From contig JAVTVY010020318.1 of the NCBI GenBank assembly GCA_036873755.1, positions 1-64,000 on the forward strand: a stretch of 64,000 nt of DNA, given 5' to 3'. The translations under genes and the position numbers were made by a program. Positions 52,801 through 57,290 of this stretch are shown piece by piece (positions within the stretch are counted from its first letter, which is position 1; each line of letters starts with the position of its first letter). The notes under the pieces were generated by a model. It worked only from the letters and a program-made list of their open reading frames with translations, was not told where the DNA came from and did no database searches. The DNA is from Hanleya hanleyi (lineage: Eukaryota > Mollusca > Polyplacophora > Lepidopleurida > Hanleyidae).

Positions 52801-55718
52801 TGTCGTTATTGCAGAAGTAGTATTAGCAGCATTTTACAACAACAATAATTCGCTGACTTAAAGTGAAAAATTATAGTGAAAGGTATTTATTTTTTGTTGT
52901 TTGGCATTTTTATTTGCTGGCATTGTTTTAGATAGAATACAACAGCCTATTTAGTACAATCAGGAATGAAAAGGGGGTTAAAATCTTTATGTTCAAACCT
53001 TCATAGCAAATATAAAAGTGGCAATTTGAAATTTTATTTTTATTCAATTTTTTAATGTCGGTGGGCCCATGAAACGCAAAATAAAGTTGGTGTTGCCTCA
53101 CACTGGATTTCGCCCATTAGTGAAGAAATCCCTTCTGAGAGGCACTTCTACCAGAGATGATTCCTGATTGCTCATCCTCCAGGGGTATGTGCCCCACCCT
53201 CTGTCCCAAATTTAGATTGGGGAGAACTAAAGCCCTGTGAGTACCAAATTATGTGTTACAAAATTATGTGGGGAAATGCTCTTCGCCCGCGTTTCACACG
53301 AGCTTTAATTTTAATTTGCTTACACTGAATAAAACTCAAATTAATTGACTTCCTATTCAATGAAGATTGTTTTCACTGGTTTGCTACATATTTACCTATC
53401 TGTATGCATTTGTCTGAATGGTGGGGGGAATGCACTGTTTGTTTGTGTTTCTAGGGACAGAGATGTAAAACTGCGGAGGAACAGCTGGGGAAACTGGAAT
53501 TGTTGTCTGCTAAAGCCAAGAATGAACAAGAAAGAGAACGTTTGAGAATGCTACTACAACATAAACTGGAGGAGGAACAAAGTTCTGCCACAATTAAACA
53601 GACATCAAAGTTGTGTCCTCACTGTGAAGCACCAATTTTTAAGTATATTGGGTATGTCATTTTACCTCCCTATGTTTCTAACTATTACCCCTCACCTCAT
53701 GAAATGCTTTTCTCTGAGATGATACTTACAATCACAAGATTGTCTCGGATGAGATTCCACCTGGCAATTCTTGCATGATTGAGACAGTTACATCTTCCTT
53801 TTATAAAATTACATATTTACCTGTTTGCCACATCCGCAGAAGGAGATTTCATAGCGTCCATGTCACCACCAGGACTACTGCAGCTAGCTAGCATAGCTGA
53901 TGTCAGCGATTTTCATGCTTTGTTTTGTTTGCCGACTTTTTGTGTCAGATGTCCTTCCTTTTGAATTTCCTCTAAAAACTAGCTTCACATTTTTGTTACA
54001 GATGCAACAAAGTTATATGCAGCCAGTGTATGAAGGCAATGTGCTATAGCTGTGGTGTAGCTATCGACAATTATGATCACTTCAATCAGGGTAAATGCAA
54101 TTCATTCAGCAATACACCAGTGCCCAGAATACCTGTCCATGTTCAAGAATATCCAGAGGTAAACTTGCCATCTCAATGTTACATGTAGGAATGAAATCTG
54201 AAATCTTGTTGTTGGGGTGATTGAATGTTATGGTGATTGAATGTTATGGTGATTGGATATGACATGTTAGAAAGGTTTATTATGTTCATGACTACAGCTC
54301 TATCTAGTGAAAAAATGAAAACATGAAAACACAACCAGGCAAATTCAAACGACCTAGTTTGACAGAAAAATCTCTATGGTTTGGGCGTTGGAGATATGGA
54401 CGTTTCAAATAAGGATGGCGGAGCTGACAAATTTTCGAATTTCAGCAGCCATTGGAACGCAAAAGAAAATAAATTACAGGTACAGTCGTATCCTACTCAT
54501 ATTCAGGAACCTGGAATACACTTAATATACAATTGTCTGTATTCAAATCGGTCAATTTTCATTTTTTGAAAAATGTCTTCTGTTGAATAACCAAAATCGT
54601 GCCCTTATCCCTTAGGGTTACTCAACATCTCCAAAACCATTTCAGCTCTTGTGTCTGTTGTGCAAGATCACTATATCCAAATTTTCCGAAAATCTAAAAA
54701 GCTTTTGCACAAAAATGTGTCAGAAAGGTTAATAATGTTCACAACTACAGCACCATCTGGTAGTCAAATACAAACACGAAAACACAACCAGAAAAATTCC
54801 CCCAACCTAGCTAGATAGCAAACAAAGTTTATCTAAAAAATCTCCAACCGTTTCAGAGATATGGATGGTTTAAATGGCGATAGCAGCAGCAGAGTAGTTT
54901 TCGGGTAATACATAAGAGCATCCACTTTGTGGAAATGCTCTAATGATCATATGTTCAGGTAATACTTAAAGGGGACAGGCAAACTTTTTGGTCACCGGTC
55001 TGGTGTGGCAGGTGAATTATTTTGAGCATTTCAACACCTGTTTTAGGGTGATTGAATGTTATTAGGACGCTGAAATGTTATTAGGATGCTGAAATGTTAT
55101 TAGGGCATTGCAATGTTATAAGGGTTATTGAATGTTATTAGGGTGACTATTAGGTGACTGTTAGTGGGGTGATCGAATGTTATTAGGGAACCCGAAATTG
55201 AATAGGGTGGTTGAATCAATGTTGGTCATGTTGGTAGGATAATGTCATTAAGGTGATTTAATGTTATTTGGCTGCTTGAATTTTAACAGGGTAGTTGGCT
55301 GATTGAAATATGGTGCAGACTTGAATGATGTGCTCATGTGTATACATTTAGGGTGCTCTAGTGTTATTAGGGAGATTGAATGTTATGTTATTAGGGTCAT
55401 TGACTGTTGGGTTGGTCATTGTTGATCCTGAGATTGTATTGGATATTCTACAACTGCATCTTATAATCGTGCGTGATTAATTTTCAGGGTTACATGTACC
55501 TCCGAGTTCGAGAAGCCATTGCAGGGAACCCAAGAGAAGCAGCTGAGCGCATTATGACATGCCCACGCTGCAGGCAGCGCAATTTGCGTGAAGACAATAA
55601 CAACCACATCAAATGCTGGTCTTGTAAAACGAATATGTGTTTTTCTTGTAAACATACCATCTCAGGTCACATTGCTTCACATTTCAGTGGCAAATCTACA
55701 TGTCCTCAACATTCCTGA
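19810..55718 (+). CDS. RNF14: RNF14-like RBR E3 ubiquitin ligase (11 coding exons)
   Basis: Joining 19810-19887, 21650-21763, 24655-24799, 31916-32150, 32393-32512, 33147-33329, 39131-39230, 40259-40405, 53455-53651, 54002-54158 and 55488-55718 gives 1707 bases, 568 residues, with all junctions in phase and all introns GT..AG. Domains: RWD (about 27-190), acidic linker (195-230), RING1 (C248, C251, C266, H268, C271, C274, C293, C298), IBR (C337, C340, C357, C360, C365, C368, H373, C378), charged helix (379-425), RING2/Rcat (C428, C431, catalytic C441, C446, C449, C454, C457, H466, C472) and a C-terminal zinc module (517-564). RBR ligases take ubiquitin from an E2 on RING1 and pass it through the Rcat cysteine to a substrate. 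RNF14 is known in vertebrates as an androgen-receptor coactivator and in clearing factors trapped on stalled ribosomes. It is longer than human RNF14 because of the extra C-terminal module. All catalytic and metal residues are present, so the copy should be functional. Confidence 0.93.
19888..21649 (+). other. Intron 1; no embedded gene seen
   Basis: Donor gtgaac, acceptor ttttgccag. It contains A-rich tracts at about 21166-21216, including a run of 19 A. No repeat family seen elsewhere in the window was recognised here. Confidence 0.6.
21650..21763 (+). CDS. RNF14: RNF14-like exon 2 (residues 27-64), start of RWD
   Basis: The exon begins ILALQAIYE, the conserved first helix of RWD domains, and ends FALE|gtaatg in phase 0. 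Length 114 bases. Confidence 0.9.
21764..24654 (+). other. Intron 2; candidate 2.3-kb element with inverted ends
   Basis: Donor gtaatg, acceptor tatttcttcag. 'taaactgcggtgtattc' at about 22122-22138 is mirrored by 'gaatacaccgcagtttac' at about 24398-24416, suggesting inverted ends. Within it, 22800-24045 is built of 'ataactcgtg' and 'agatctcatgagatctcat' repeats. At 24061-24180 there is a single copy of the 'aaccttgatttttggcat' repeat that is tandem in intron 3. Confidence 0.5.
24655..24799 (+). CDS. RNF14: RNF14-like exon 3 (residues 65-113), middle of RWD
   Basis: The exon encodes a strand-rich stretch (LCIPVKFKPGEKITIEVWIP) followed by a polar loop (90-112). It ends after the first base of a Gly codon (phase 1) at donor gtatag. 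In animal RNF14 proteins this part of RWD varies in length, so the loop is unremarkable. Confidence 0.85.
25600..25790 (-). repeat. SINE-like gastropod repeat
   Basis: The block contains 'cagcttgtcgtaagaggcgact', a duplicated 'gaaaaggaataggac' and 'gactgaaatatagttgaaagtgac', and ends 'attcactcactcac'. These are the blocks I recall from abundant gastropod SINE-like repeats; the CACTCACTC end is shared with the copy at 50250-50440. Confidence 0.65.
26377..27945. repeat. Segmental duplication, copy 1 (about 1.57 kb)
   Basis: From 'agtgagaaatgactacattgtag' to 'actcattaaatactacatagtcattt' this block repeats at 28831-30430, offset 2454 at the left end and about 2486 at the right. Identity looks close to 90% with small indels. 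Short open frames at 26632 and 29084 are duplicates of each other and look incidental. Confidence 0.85.
28185..28650 (+). repeat. 236-bp tandem repeat, two units
   Basis: Two adjacent units share 'gcat.a.ggtgcat.aggggactgtt.ccagcatgtttcgag', 'cctacttttgatgaaaatttctggtgatttttgatt' and 'ggatttcaactgggggtccaagagttcag'. They end '...gtcctttgacgttattcacact'. A partial single copy is at 24061-24180. Confidence 0.8.
28831..30430. repeat. Segmental duplication, copy 2 (about 1.6 kb)
   Basis: Partner of 26377-27945. It is preceded by (CAAGAA)n at about 28795-28826 and by a 160-bp block (28668-28790) that recurs at 31575-31700, also followed by a CAAGAA run. The right part of this copy was duplicated again in tandem. 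Confidence 0.85.
29976..31017 (+). repeat. Recent 522-bp tandem duplication
   Basis: Units 29976-30497 and 30498-31017 are almost identical. For example 'tgtttctgcccgttgtctgc' starts at 30141 and again at 30663. Few differences are visible, so this is the youngest duplication in intron 3. Confidence 0.88.
31742..31821 (+). repeat. 41-bp tandem repeat with perfect hairpin
   Basis: Two copies of a 41-bp unit each contain ACCTGCG-tgc-CGCAGGT, a perfect 7-bp stem with a 3-base loop, next to 'acgcgagcct'. It lies 95 bases before exon 4. Confidence 0.75.
31916..32150 (+). CDS. RNF14: RNF14-like exon 4 (residues 113-191), end of RWD
   Basis: The exon completes a Gly codon and encodes the diagnostic RWD motif YPSQHPP (138-144), then 'LSSEQLTTLCRQLDKLW' and 'LFTWCDWLENNTL', the two C-terminal helices. 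It ends in phase 2 at donor gtgaaa. RWD in this family mediates protein contacts, probably with the ribosome-stress machinery (inference from vertebrate RNF14). Confidence 0.92.
32393..32512 (+). CDS. RNF14: RNF14-like exon 5 (residues 191-231), acidic linker
   Basis: Acceptor tttttaaag and donor gtaagaa bound 120 bases that keep phase 2 at both ends. The encoded stretch includes 'YVIEDEDRDPRALPEC', an acidic linker between RWD and RING1. No domain is expected here. Support comes from phase consistency and coding-like composition. Confidence 0.8.
32513..33146 (+). other. Intron 5
   Basis: Donor gtaaga, acceptor ttctttcag. It contains a short direct repeat, 'agagcaaggtacgagtgt.gag', at 32826-32873. 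Intron 4 (32151-32392) is only 242 bases and unremarkable. Confidence 0.6.
33147..33329 (+). CDS. RNF14: RNF14-like exon 6 (residues 231-292), RING1
   Basis: The exon carries the first six RING1 ligands: C248, C251, C266, H268, C271, C274 (in CCVCFEEKPG and LECNHHVCQLC). Coding potential extends upstream of the acceptor in the same frame, but the phase of exon 5 requires the start at 33147. Donor gtatgt. Confidence 0.92.
33433..33765 (+). pseudogene. Decayed coding-like sequence of unknown family
   Basis: One frame reads without a stop for about 40 codons (including 'EFAYKMEEKGCNKFNQQLTC') to a TGA at 33594. The neighbouring frame then takes over for about 55 codons ('LYEIHARTLRESKSAPLVDF'). 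The smooth hand-over between frames suggests a frameshifted pseudogene or transposon gene. I cannot name the family, and chance remains possible. Confidence 0.3.
33768..37435 (+). repeat. 157-bp minisatellite array, about 23 units, with 1.49-kb higher-order repeat
   Basis: Units share 'ttgttatcgcgatttctcagg', 'gcatggatctttctcaaatttggtacacagg', 'ggggtctagttgtgcaagata' and 'ccgattcgaaaatccaatatggcc'. The array opens with a flank 'tttttagcccaccatcacc' and 'gtccgtggtccgtccgt'. The period is 157 (for example 35410 to 35567). Blocks repeat at about 1486 (33924 to 35410; 34395 to 35881) and 1524 (35063 to 36587), so a roughly ten-unit block was itself duplicated. Because 157 is not a multiple of 3, the many open frames across it are repeat products, not genes. 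Confidence 0.93.
37440..38360 (+). pseudogene. Decayed coding-like sequence right of the array
   Basis: Stretches such as 37440-37590 (ending 'YPYLHLPYQGGQIIRN') and about 38165-38340 (including 'NNGQKDPLVISLQLSDNGG') read open and look protein-like but are separated by stops. They could be the other half of the relic at 33433-33765, split by the array. The family is unknown. Confidence 0.25.
39131..39230 (+). CDS. RNF14: RNF14-like exon 7 (residues 292-325), end of RING1
   Basis: The exon completes a Lys codon and supplies the last RING1 ligands, C293 and C298 (CPESKC), then a helical linker ending 'LAKWERLTLQ' at phase 0. The donor gttata is weaker than the others, but the next exon continues the family alignment exactly. 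Confidence 0.88.
39231..40258 (+). other. Intron 7; no embedded gene
   Basis: AT-rich, with several 'tcctatattt' words. Donor gttata, acceptor acatttcag. Confidence 0.55.
40259..40405 (+). CDS. RNF14: RNF14-like exon 8 (residues 326-374), IBR
   Basis: The exon encodes 'DKMADITYCPRCNSAVI' through 'CDQSWHQ' and holds seven of the eight IBR ligands (C337, C340, C357, C360, C365, C368, H373); the last is C378 in exon 9. Phase 0 at both ends; donor gtgaga. Confidence 0.93.
40425..40950 (+). repeat. Degenerate minisatellite relic, 'ctggtgttt.a.cctcagt' units
   Basis: Degenerate units such as 'ccctggtgtttcaccctcagt' and 'ctggtgtctcatcatcagt' recur every 25-45 bases. They match the consensus of the array at 48670-49860 in the same intron. 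Confidence 0.6.
40955..42270 (+). repeat. Tandem repeat rich in AGGTCA half-sites
   Basis: About ten diverged units of roughly 110-140 bases carry 'gtgagtggatac', 'gatgtgtcgcataccaaaat' and 'taggtcaaggtcagaggtcaaaggtcactg'. AGGTCA words occur as direct repeats spaced by 0-2 bases, many as AGGTCAAAGGTCA. The array begins with 'cgcccgccaaaaaggcgg' and 'gtccgtctgtccgtcc'. The dispersed family with 'tgaccttgacct' at 62.2-62.7 kb is related. Confidence 0.8.
43116..43465 (+). repeat. Dispersed repeat with 'agcatttccacaaagtggatgct' end, copy 1
   Basis: It opens with 'catttccacaaagtggatgctcttatgttttcatgagaaacgg', runs through 'gttaaatatttttgggtcaga' and ends in 'aggatag.caatgtgctgaaaa'. A second + copy is at 50478-50810 and a reverse fragment at about 54700-54945. 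Confidence 0.75.
43466..43955. mobile_element. 490-bp foldback element (long inverted arms)
   Basis: The left arm (about 43466-43617) and right arm (about 43811-43955) are reverse complements over about 145 bases with few mismatches. Both carry 'tgtggttaatcttgggcaagaaagatgtataaaaagtcaata' and 'ggacaacactgcttgtatttgcggcgggggtaa' in inverted order. The 190-base centre has a second small hairpin (tcaaaacccc...ggggttttga, 43625-43660). It sits at the 3' end of the preceding repeat. No coding capacity; probably a non-autonomous DNA transposon. Confidence 0.85.
45775..45990 (+). repeat. GAGTGAGTGAG gastropod SINE-like repeat
   Basis: It starts 'gagtgagtgagtgagtagtagggtttaacgtcg', continues 'ttcagtcatatcacgacgg' and ends with 'accggtgtgtccaacgctataagcc'. 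The form is well known in gastropods as I recall it. Confidence 0.7.
46585..48070 (+). repeat. Dispersed repeat copy split by a 1.08-kb insertion
   Basis: The left part (46585-46718: 'acagcttaattcatacaatcaggaatgaaa' to 'ctgatattcaattttt') and right part (47797-48070: 'aatgttgatgggcccgtgaaacacaaaataaag' to 'cacacaagctttcattt') are contiguous in two intact copies at 52925-53310 and 61395-61815. The intervening 46719-47796 is absent there and is therefore a later insertion. Confidence 0.8.
46719..47796 (+). mobile_element. 1.08-kb insertion made of 366-bp tandem units
   Basis: It begins 'acccctcgaccattttggcctcgggg', contains CGTC repeats and tandem units with 366-bp period ('gtacaagttatatctgcagatccgtgttcgg' at 47125 and 47491), and ends near 'ggaaagccgaggggttttg'. 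CCCCTCG at the left and CGAGGGG at the right form short inverted ends. Class unknown. Confidence 0.65.
48670..49860 (+). repeat. Minisatellite 'accctggtgttttaccctcagtgaac', 26-29 bp units
   Basis: About 35-40 units run across the block, with a 51-bp two-unit form repeated three times at about 49315-49470. Long open frames on the + strand are due to the repeat. Degenerate units continue to about 50170. The same consensus appears at 40425-40950. Confidence 0.88.
48713..48945 (+). mobile_element. tRNA-derived SINE inserted in the minisatellite
   Basis: The 5' part has a strong A box (TGGCCGAGTGG, 48723-48733) and B box (GGTTCGAGCCC, 48784-48794) spaced as in a leucine/serine-type tRNA, but the arms do not close into a full cloverleaf. 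A 130-base body follows ('gggcggtggttctctccggtactccggcttcctcc') and a CCCT-rich tail. CCCTCAGTGAAC flanks it on both sides (48701-48712, 48946-48957) as a possible target duplication, although the host array supplies the same word. The body may belong to a metazoan SINE superfamily; that is from memory. Confidence 0.8.
50250..50440 (+). repeat. SINE-like gastropod repeat, plus orientation
   Basis: Reverse-complement partner of 8091-8310. It has 'ggctgcttcaaag', 'gctgggtggtgcttaattgg', 'gtgatatagctgaaatattgctgaaagcgacgttaaat' and 'attcactcactc'. Confidence 0.75.
50478..50810 (+). repeat. Dispersed 'ccacaaagtgg' repeat, copy 2
   Basis: Same order of blocks as 43116-43465. No foldback element follows this copy, which supports the foldback being a separate insertion. 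Confidence 0.75.
51261..51347 (+). repeat. Short tandem 'tgtattggccgggttgaa' repeat
   Basis: Four copies of TGTATTGGCCG[AG]G[GT]T in 87 bases. The same 'gtattggcc' word sits in both arms of the hairpin 240 bases downstream. Confidence 0.7.
51409..51588 (+). other. Exon-like open frame of unknown origin inside intron 8
   Basis: GCGCAATGGCG at 51409 starts a frame with coding-like composition: a hydrophobic/acidic helix (VIQGFVGRILELEELCG) then a polar lysine-rich segment. A possible donor, GCCA|gtaaat, lies at 51560. The frame ends where the hairpin begins. It could be a first exon of a nested gene, an exon captured by a transposon, or chance. No family recognised and no partner exon found. 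Confidence 0.3.
51588..51712. repeat. Near-perfect 60-bp hairpin
   Basis: The arms AATCGATTGTTTTCGTATAG... and ...CAATATGAAAACAATCGATT pair over 60 bases with about seven mismatches, closing on a GC-rich loop (ctcggcctgcggcctcggg). An RNA copy would be a long stable stem. Confidence 0.88.
52199..52642 (+). mobile_element. Non-autonomous hAT-like element, 444 bp
   Basis: The insertion splits a dispersed repeat whose uninterrupted form is at 46220-46430. The flanks GTCATGCT (52191-52198) and CTCATGCT (52643-52650) agree at 7 of 8 bases, an 8-bp target duplication as hAT transposases make. The ends CAGGGTGTTAGCCAG and (complement of the right end) CAGTGACTTAGCTAG share CAG, TTAGC and AG. It has no transposase. 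Internally a short frame reads MEQELGEILCMLAMLPDQRR, perhaps captured sequence. Confidence 0.78.
52925..53310 (+). repeat. Dispersed repeat, intact copy
   Basis: From 'gatagaatacaacagcctatttagtacaatcagg' to 'cgcgtttcacacgagcttt'. It aligns with 61395-61815 and with the two halves around 46719-47796. Confidence 0.75.
53455..53651 (+). CDS. RNF14: RNF14-like exon 9 (residues 375-440), IBR end, helix, Rcat start
   Basis: The exon supplies the last IBR ligand C378 (GQRC), then a charged, helix-prone linker (about 379-425, rich in E, K, Q, R, including 'AKNEQERERLRMLLQHKLEEE'), then the first Rcat pair C428-x2-C431 and 'APIFKYIG'. It ends in phase 2 (donor gtatgt), one codon before the catalytic cysteine. 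Confidence 0.92.
53652..54001 (+). other. Intron 9 (350 bases)
   Basis: Donor gtatgt, acceptor tttttgttacag. Nothing else recognised. Confidence 0.6.
54002..54158 (+). CDS. RNF14: RNF14-like exon 10 (residues 440-492), catalytic Rcat core
   Basis: The first complete codon (TGC at 54003) is C441, the thioester-forming cysteine in the GCNKV context shared by RBR Rcat domains. C446, C449, C454, C457, H466 and C472 complete the zinc sites. It ends in phase 0 after 'VHVQEYPE' at donor gtaaac. Confidence 0.93.
54159..55487 (+). other. Intron 10; reverse repeat fragment and 'gaatgttattaggg' minisatellite
   Basis: An inverted fragment of the 'ccacaaagtgg' repeat lies at about 54700-54945. From 55020 to 55440 there are degenerate units of 'tgattgaatgttattaggg' (about 15). 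Acceptor attttcag. Confidence 0.65.
55488..55718 (+). CDS. RNF14: RNF14-like exon 11 (residues 493-568), C-terminal zinc module
   Basis: The last exon starts GYMYLRVREAIAG and ends in TGA at 55716-55718. It encodes C517-x2-C520, C535-x2-C538, C543-x2-C546, H553 or H557, and C564: the spacing of an IBR/Rcat-like fold. In place of the catalytic cysteine is an asparagine-rich turn (DNNNHIKC), so it is probably structural. Human RNF14 lacks this module as I recall; some invertebrate relatives appear to have it. Confidence 0.9.
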   Translation, partial: GYMYLRVREAIAGNPREAAERIMTCPRCRQRNLREDNNNHIKCWSCKTNMCFSCKHTISGHIASHFSGKSTCPQHS

Positions 55719-56339
55719 TCCCGTATTTTTATCAGAATTCATGGTTTGAATTTGTTGGGATTTTGCTGTATGAAACAGACCAAAGAAAAATGCTAAATTG
55801 ATAGCCCTAGGTAAATGGATGACCCCAGAGGCTTTTGCTTGCAACCTGCCACCTCCCCCAAACAAAAAGAAAACAAGAAAAACAGTTTACAGTCAGTCAG
55901 ACTTTTTATATGCCCGTCAAACTCATCCTCGCGAGCCAGTGTATCGATCGATCGATCTATTGGGATCGATACACTGGCTTGGTTAGTTACCCATACGAGT
56001 TCTGGATATAACCAGATGAAGGGGTTTCCCCTGAATCAACCCAATCAGTGAATGCGCTAAGCTGGTTGATTAGGCCAATCCGCTGCGAGGTATGAGATGT
56101 GACAGGTTTCAATTTCATCGCGGGCCAAACTGCTTTGATGTCAATCGGAAATCGACATCGGAAGTCAAAGCAAAAACCGCAGGCTGGGGATACCGACATG
56201 CTAATCCAAAATAAGCGCGGGGGATGAAATGTACGTGATTGTATAATAGAGGCATCGACTCAAGAACTCATTCGAATCACCAAAAATGTCCAGGTAAACC
56301 CTCTGCAAGGATTTATAATTTACCTGGACTTAGGAAGAT
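55719..56339 (+). other. Likely 3' UTR start and downstream repeats
   Basis: No AATAAA is seen close to the stop codon. The first I find downstream is at 57349-57354, inside other sequence, so the mRNA end cannot be placed. A palindrome 'ccagtgtatcgatcgatcgatc...gatcgatacactgg' lies at about 55937-55977, and a dispersed repeat copy at 56178-56282. Confidence 0.45.
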
Positions 56340-56389
56340 GATCAAACTTTGACAGGACGTATTATGGTATGGCGTCGTCCGTCCGTCCG

Positions 56390-57290
56390 TCAGATTTTTT
56401 TCGTCAATGCAACTCGTCCTAGAGTTTTCAATGGATTCTTTTGATATTTGGTGCACGTGATCGGTACCATGTGTAGATGTGGCCCGATTTGACGTTTTCT
56501 TGAGTCACTCCCATTGATTTTGGTCTGAAATCCTTGTATTTGGCACCTACTGTCTTCATCAACGCAACTCATCCCAGAGTTTTCAATGGATTCTTCTGAA
56601 ATTTGATACACATGATATCGTGTAGATGCGCATGAACTTTTTTGGAACCAATTCAACATTTTCTCGAGTTATCCCCCTTGATTTCAGTCTGGAATCCTTT
56701 TATTTGGCATCTACGGTCCTCGTGAATGAAACTCGTCCCAGGGGTTTCATTGCATTCTTTGAAATTAGGTACACATGATTGGTACCAAGTGCACATGTGC
56801 ACAAACTTTTTTCGAGTTGATTCGACAGTTTTTTGAGTTACTCCCTTTGATTTTGGTCAGAATCTTTTATTTGCCACCTACTGTCTTCGTCAATGCAACT
56901 CGTCCCAGAGTTTTAAATGGATTAATTCTTTTGAAATTTGATACCATGTGTAGATGTGCACAAACTGTTTTTGAGCCGATTCGATGTTTTCTTAGTTACT
57001 CCTCTAGTCTTGATTTTAGTCTGAAATCCTTGTATTTGGCACCTACTGTTATTTCGACCCCATTCAACATTTTCTTGAGTTATTCCCCTTGATTTTATCT
57101 GAAATCCTTTTATTTCGCACCCACTATCCTCGTGAATGCAACTCTTTTCTGAGTTTTCTGTGAATTCTTTGGAAATTTGGTACAAACACTCAGTGCCATG
57201 TGTACATGTGCATGATCTTTTTCGAGGGTTTCATTTTATTTCACACCCACTGTCCTTGTGAACGCAACTCGTTCCTGCTCCCACAAATAC
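56390..57290. repeat. Tandem repeat, about 160-bp units
   Basis: Five to six units share 'tcgtcaatgcaactcgtcc.agagttttcaatggattctt', 'gaaatttg.tacacatgat', 'ccatgtgtagatgtgcac', 'cgattcgacgttttcttgagttactcc' and 'gattttggtctgaaatccttgtatttggcacctactgtc'. Confidence 0.8.

Larger units (their letters stand above)
40406..53454 (+). other. Intron 8 (13 kb), a repeat and transposon sink
   Basis: Donor gtgaga, acceptor gtttctag. From left to right it holds minisatellite relics (40425-40950), AGGTCA-rich repeats (40955-42270), a 'ccacaaagtgg' repeat (43116-43465), a foldback element (43466-43955), a gastropod SINE (45775-45990), tandem 366-bp units nested in another repeat (46719-47796), a minisatellite with an inserted tRNA-SINE (48670-49860), another SINE (50250-50440), a second 'ccacaaagtgg' copy (50478-50810), an exon-like frame and hairpin (51261-51712) and a hAT-like insertion (52199-52642). 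Confidence 0.6.
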
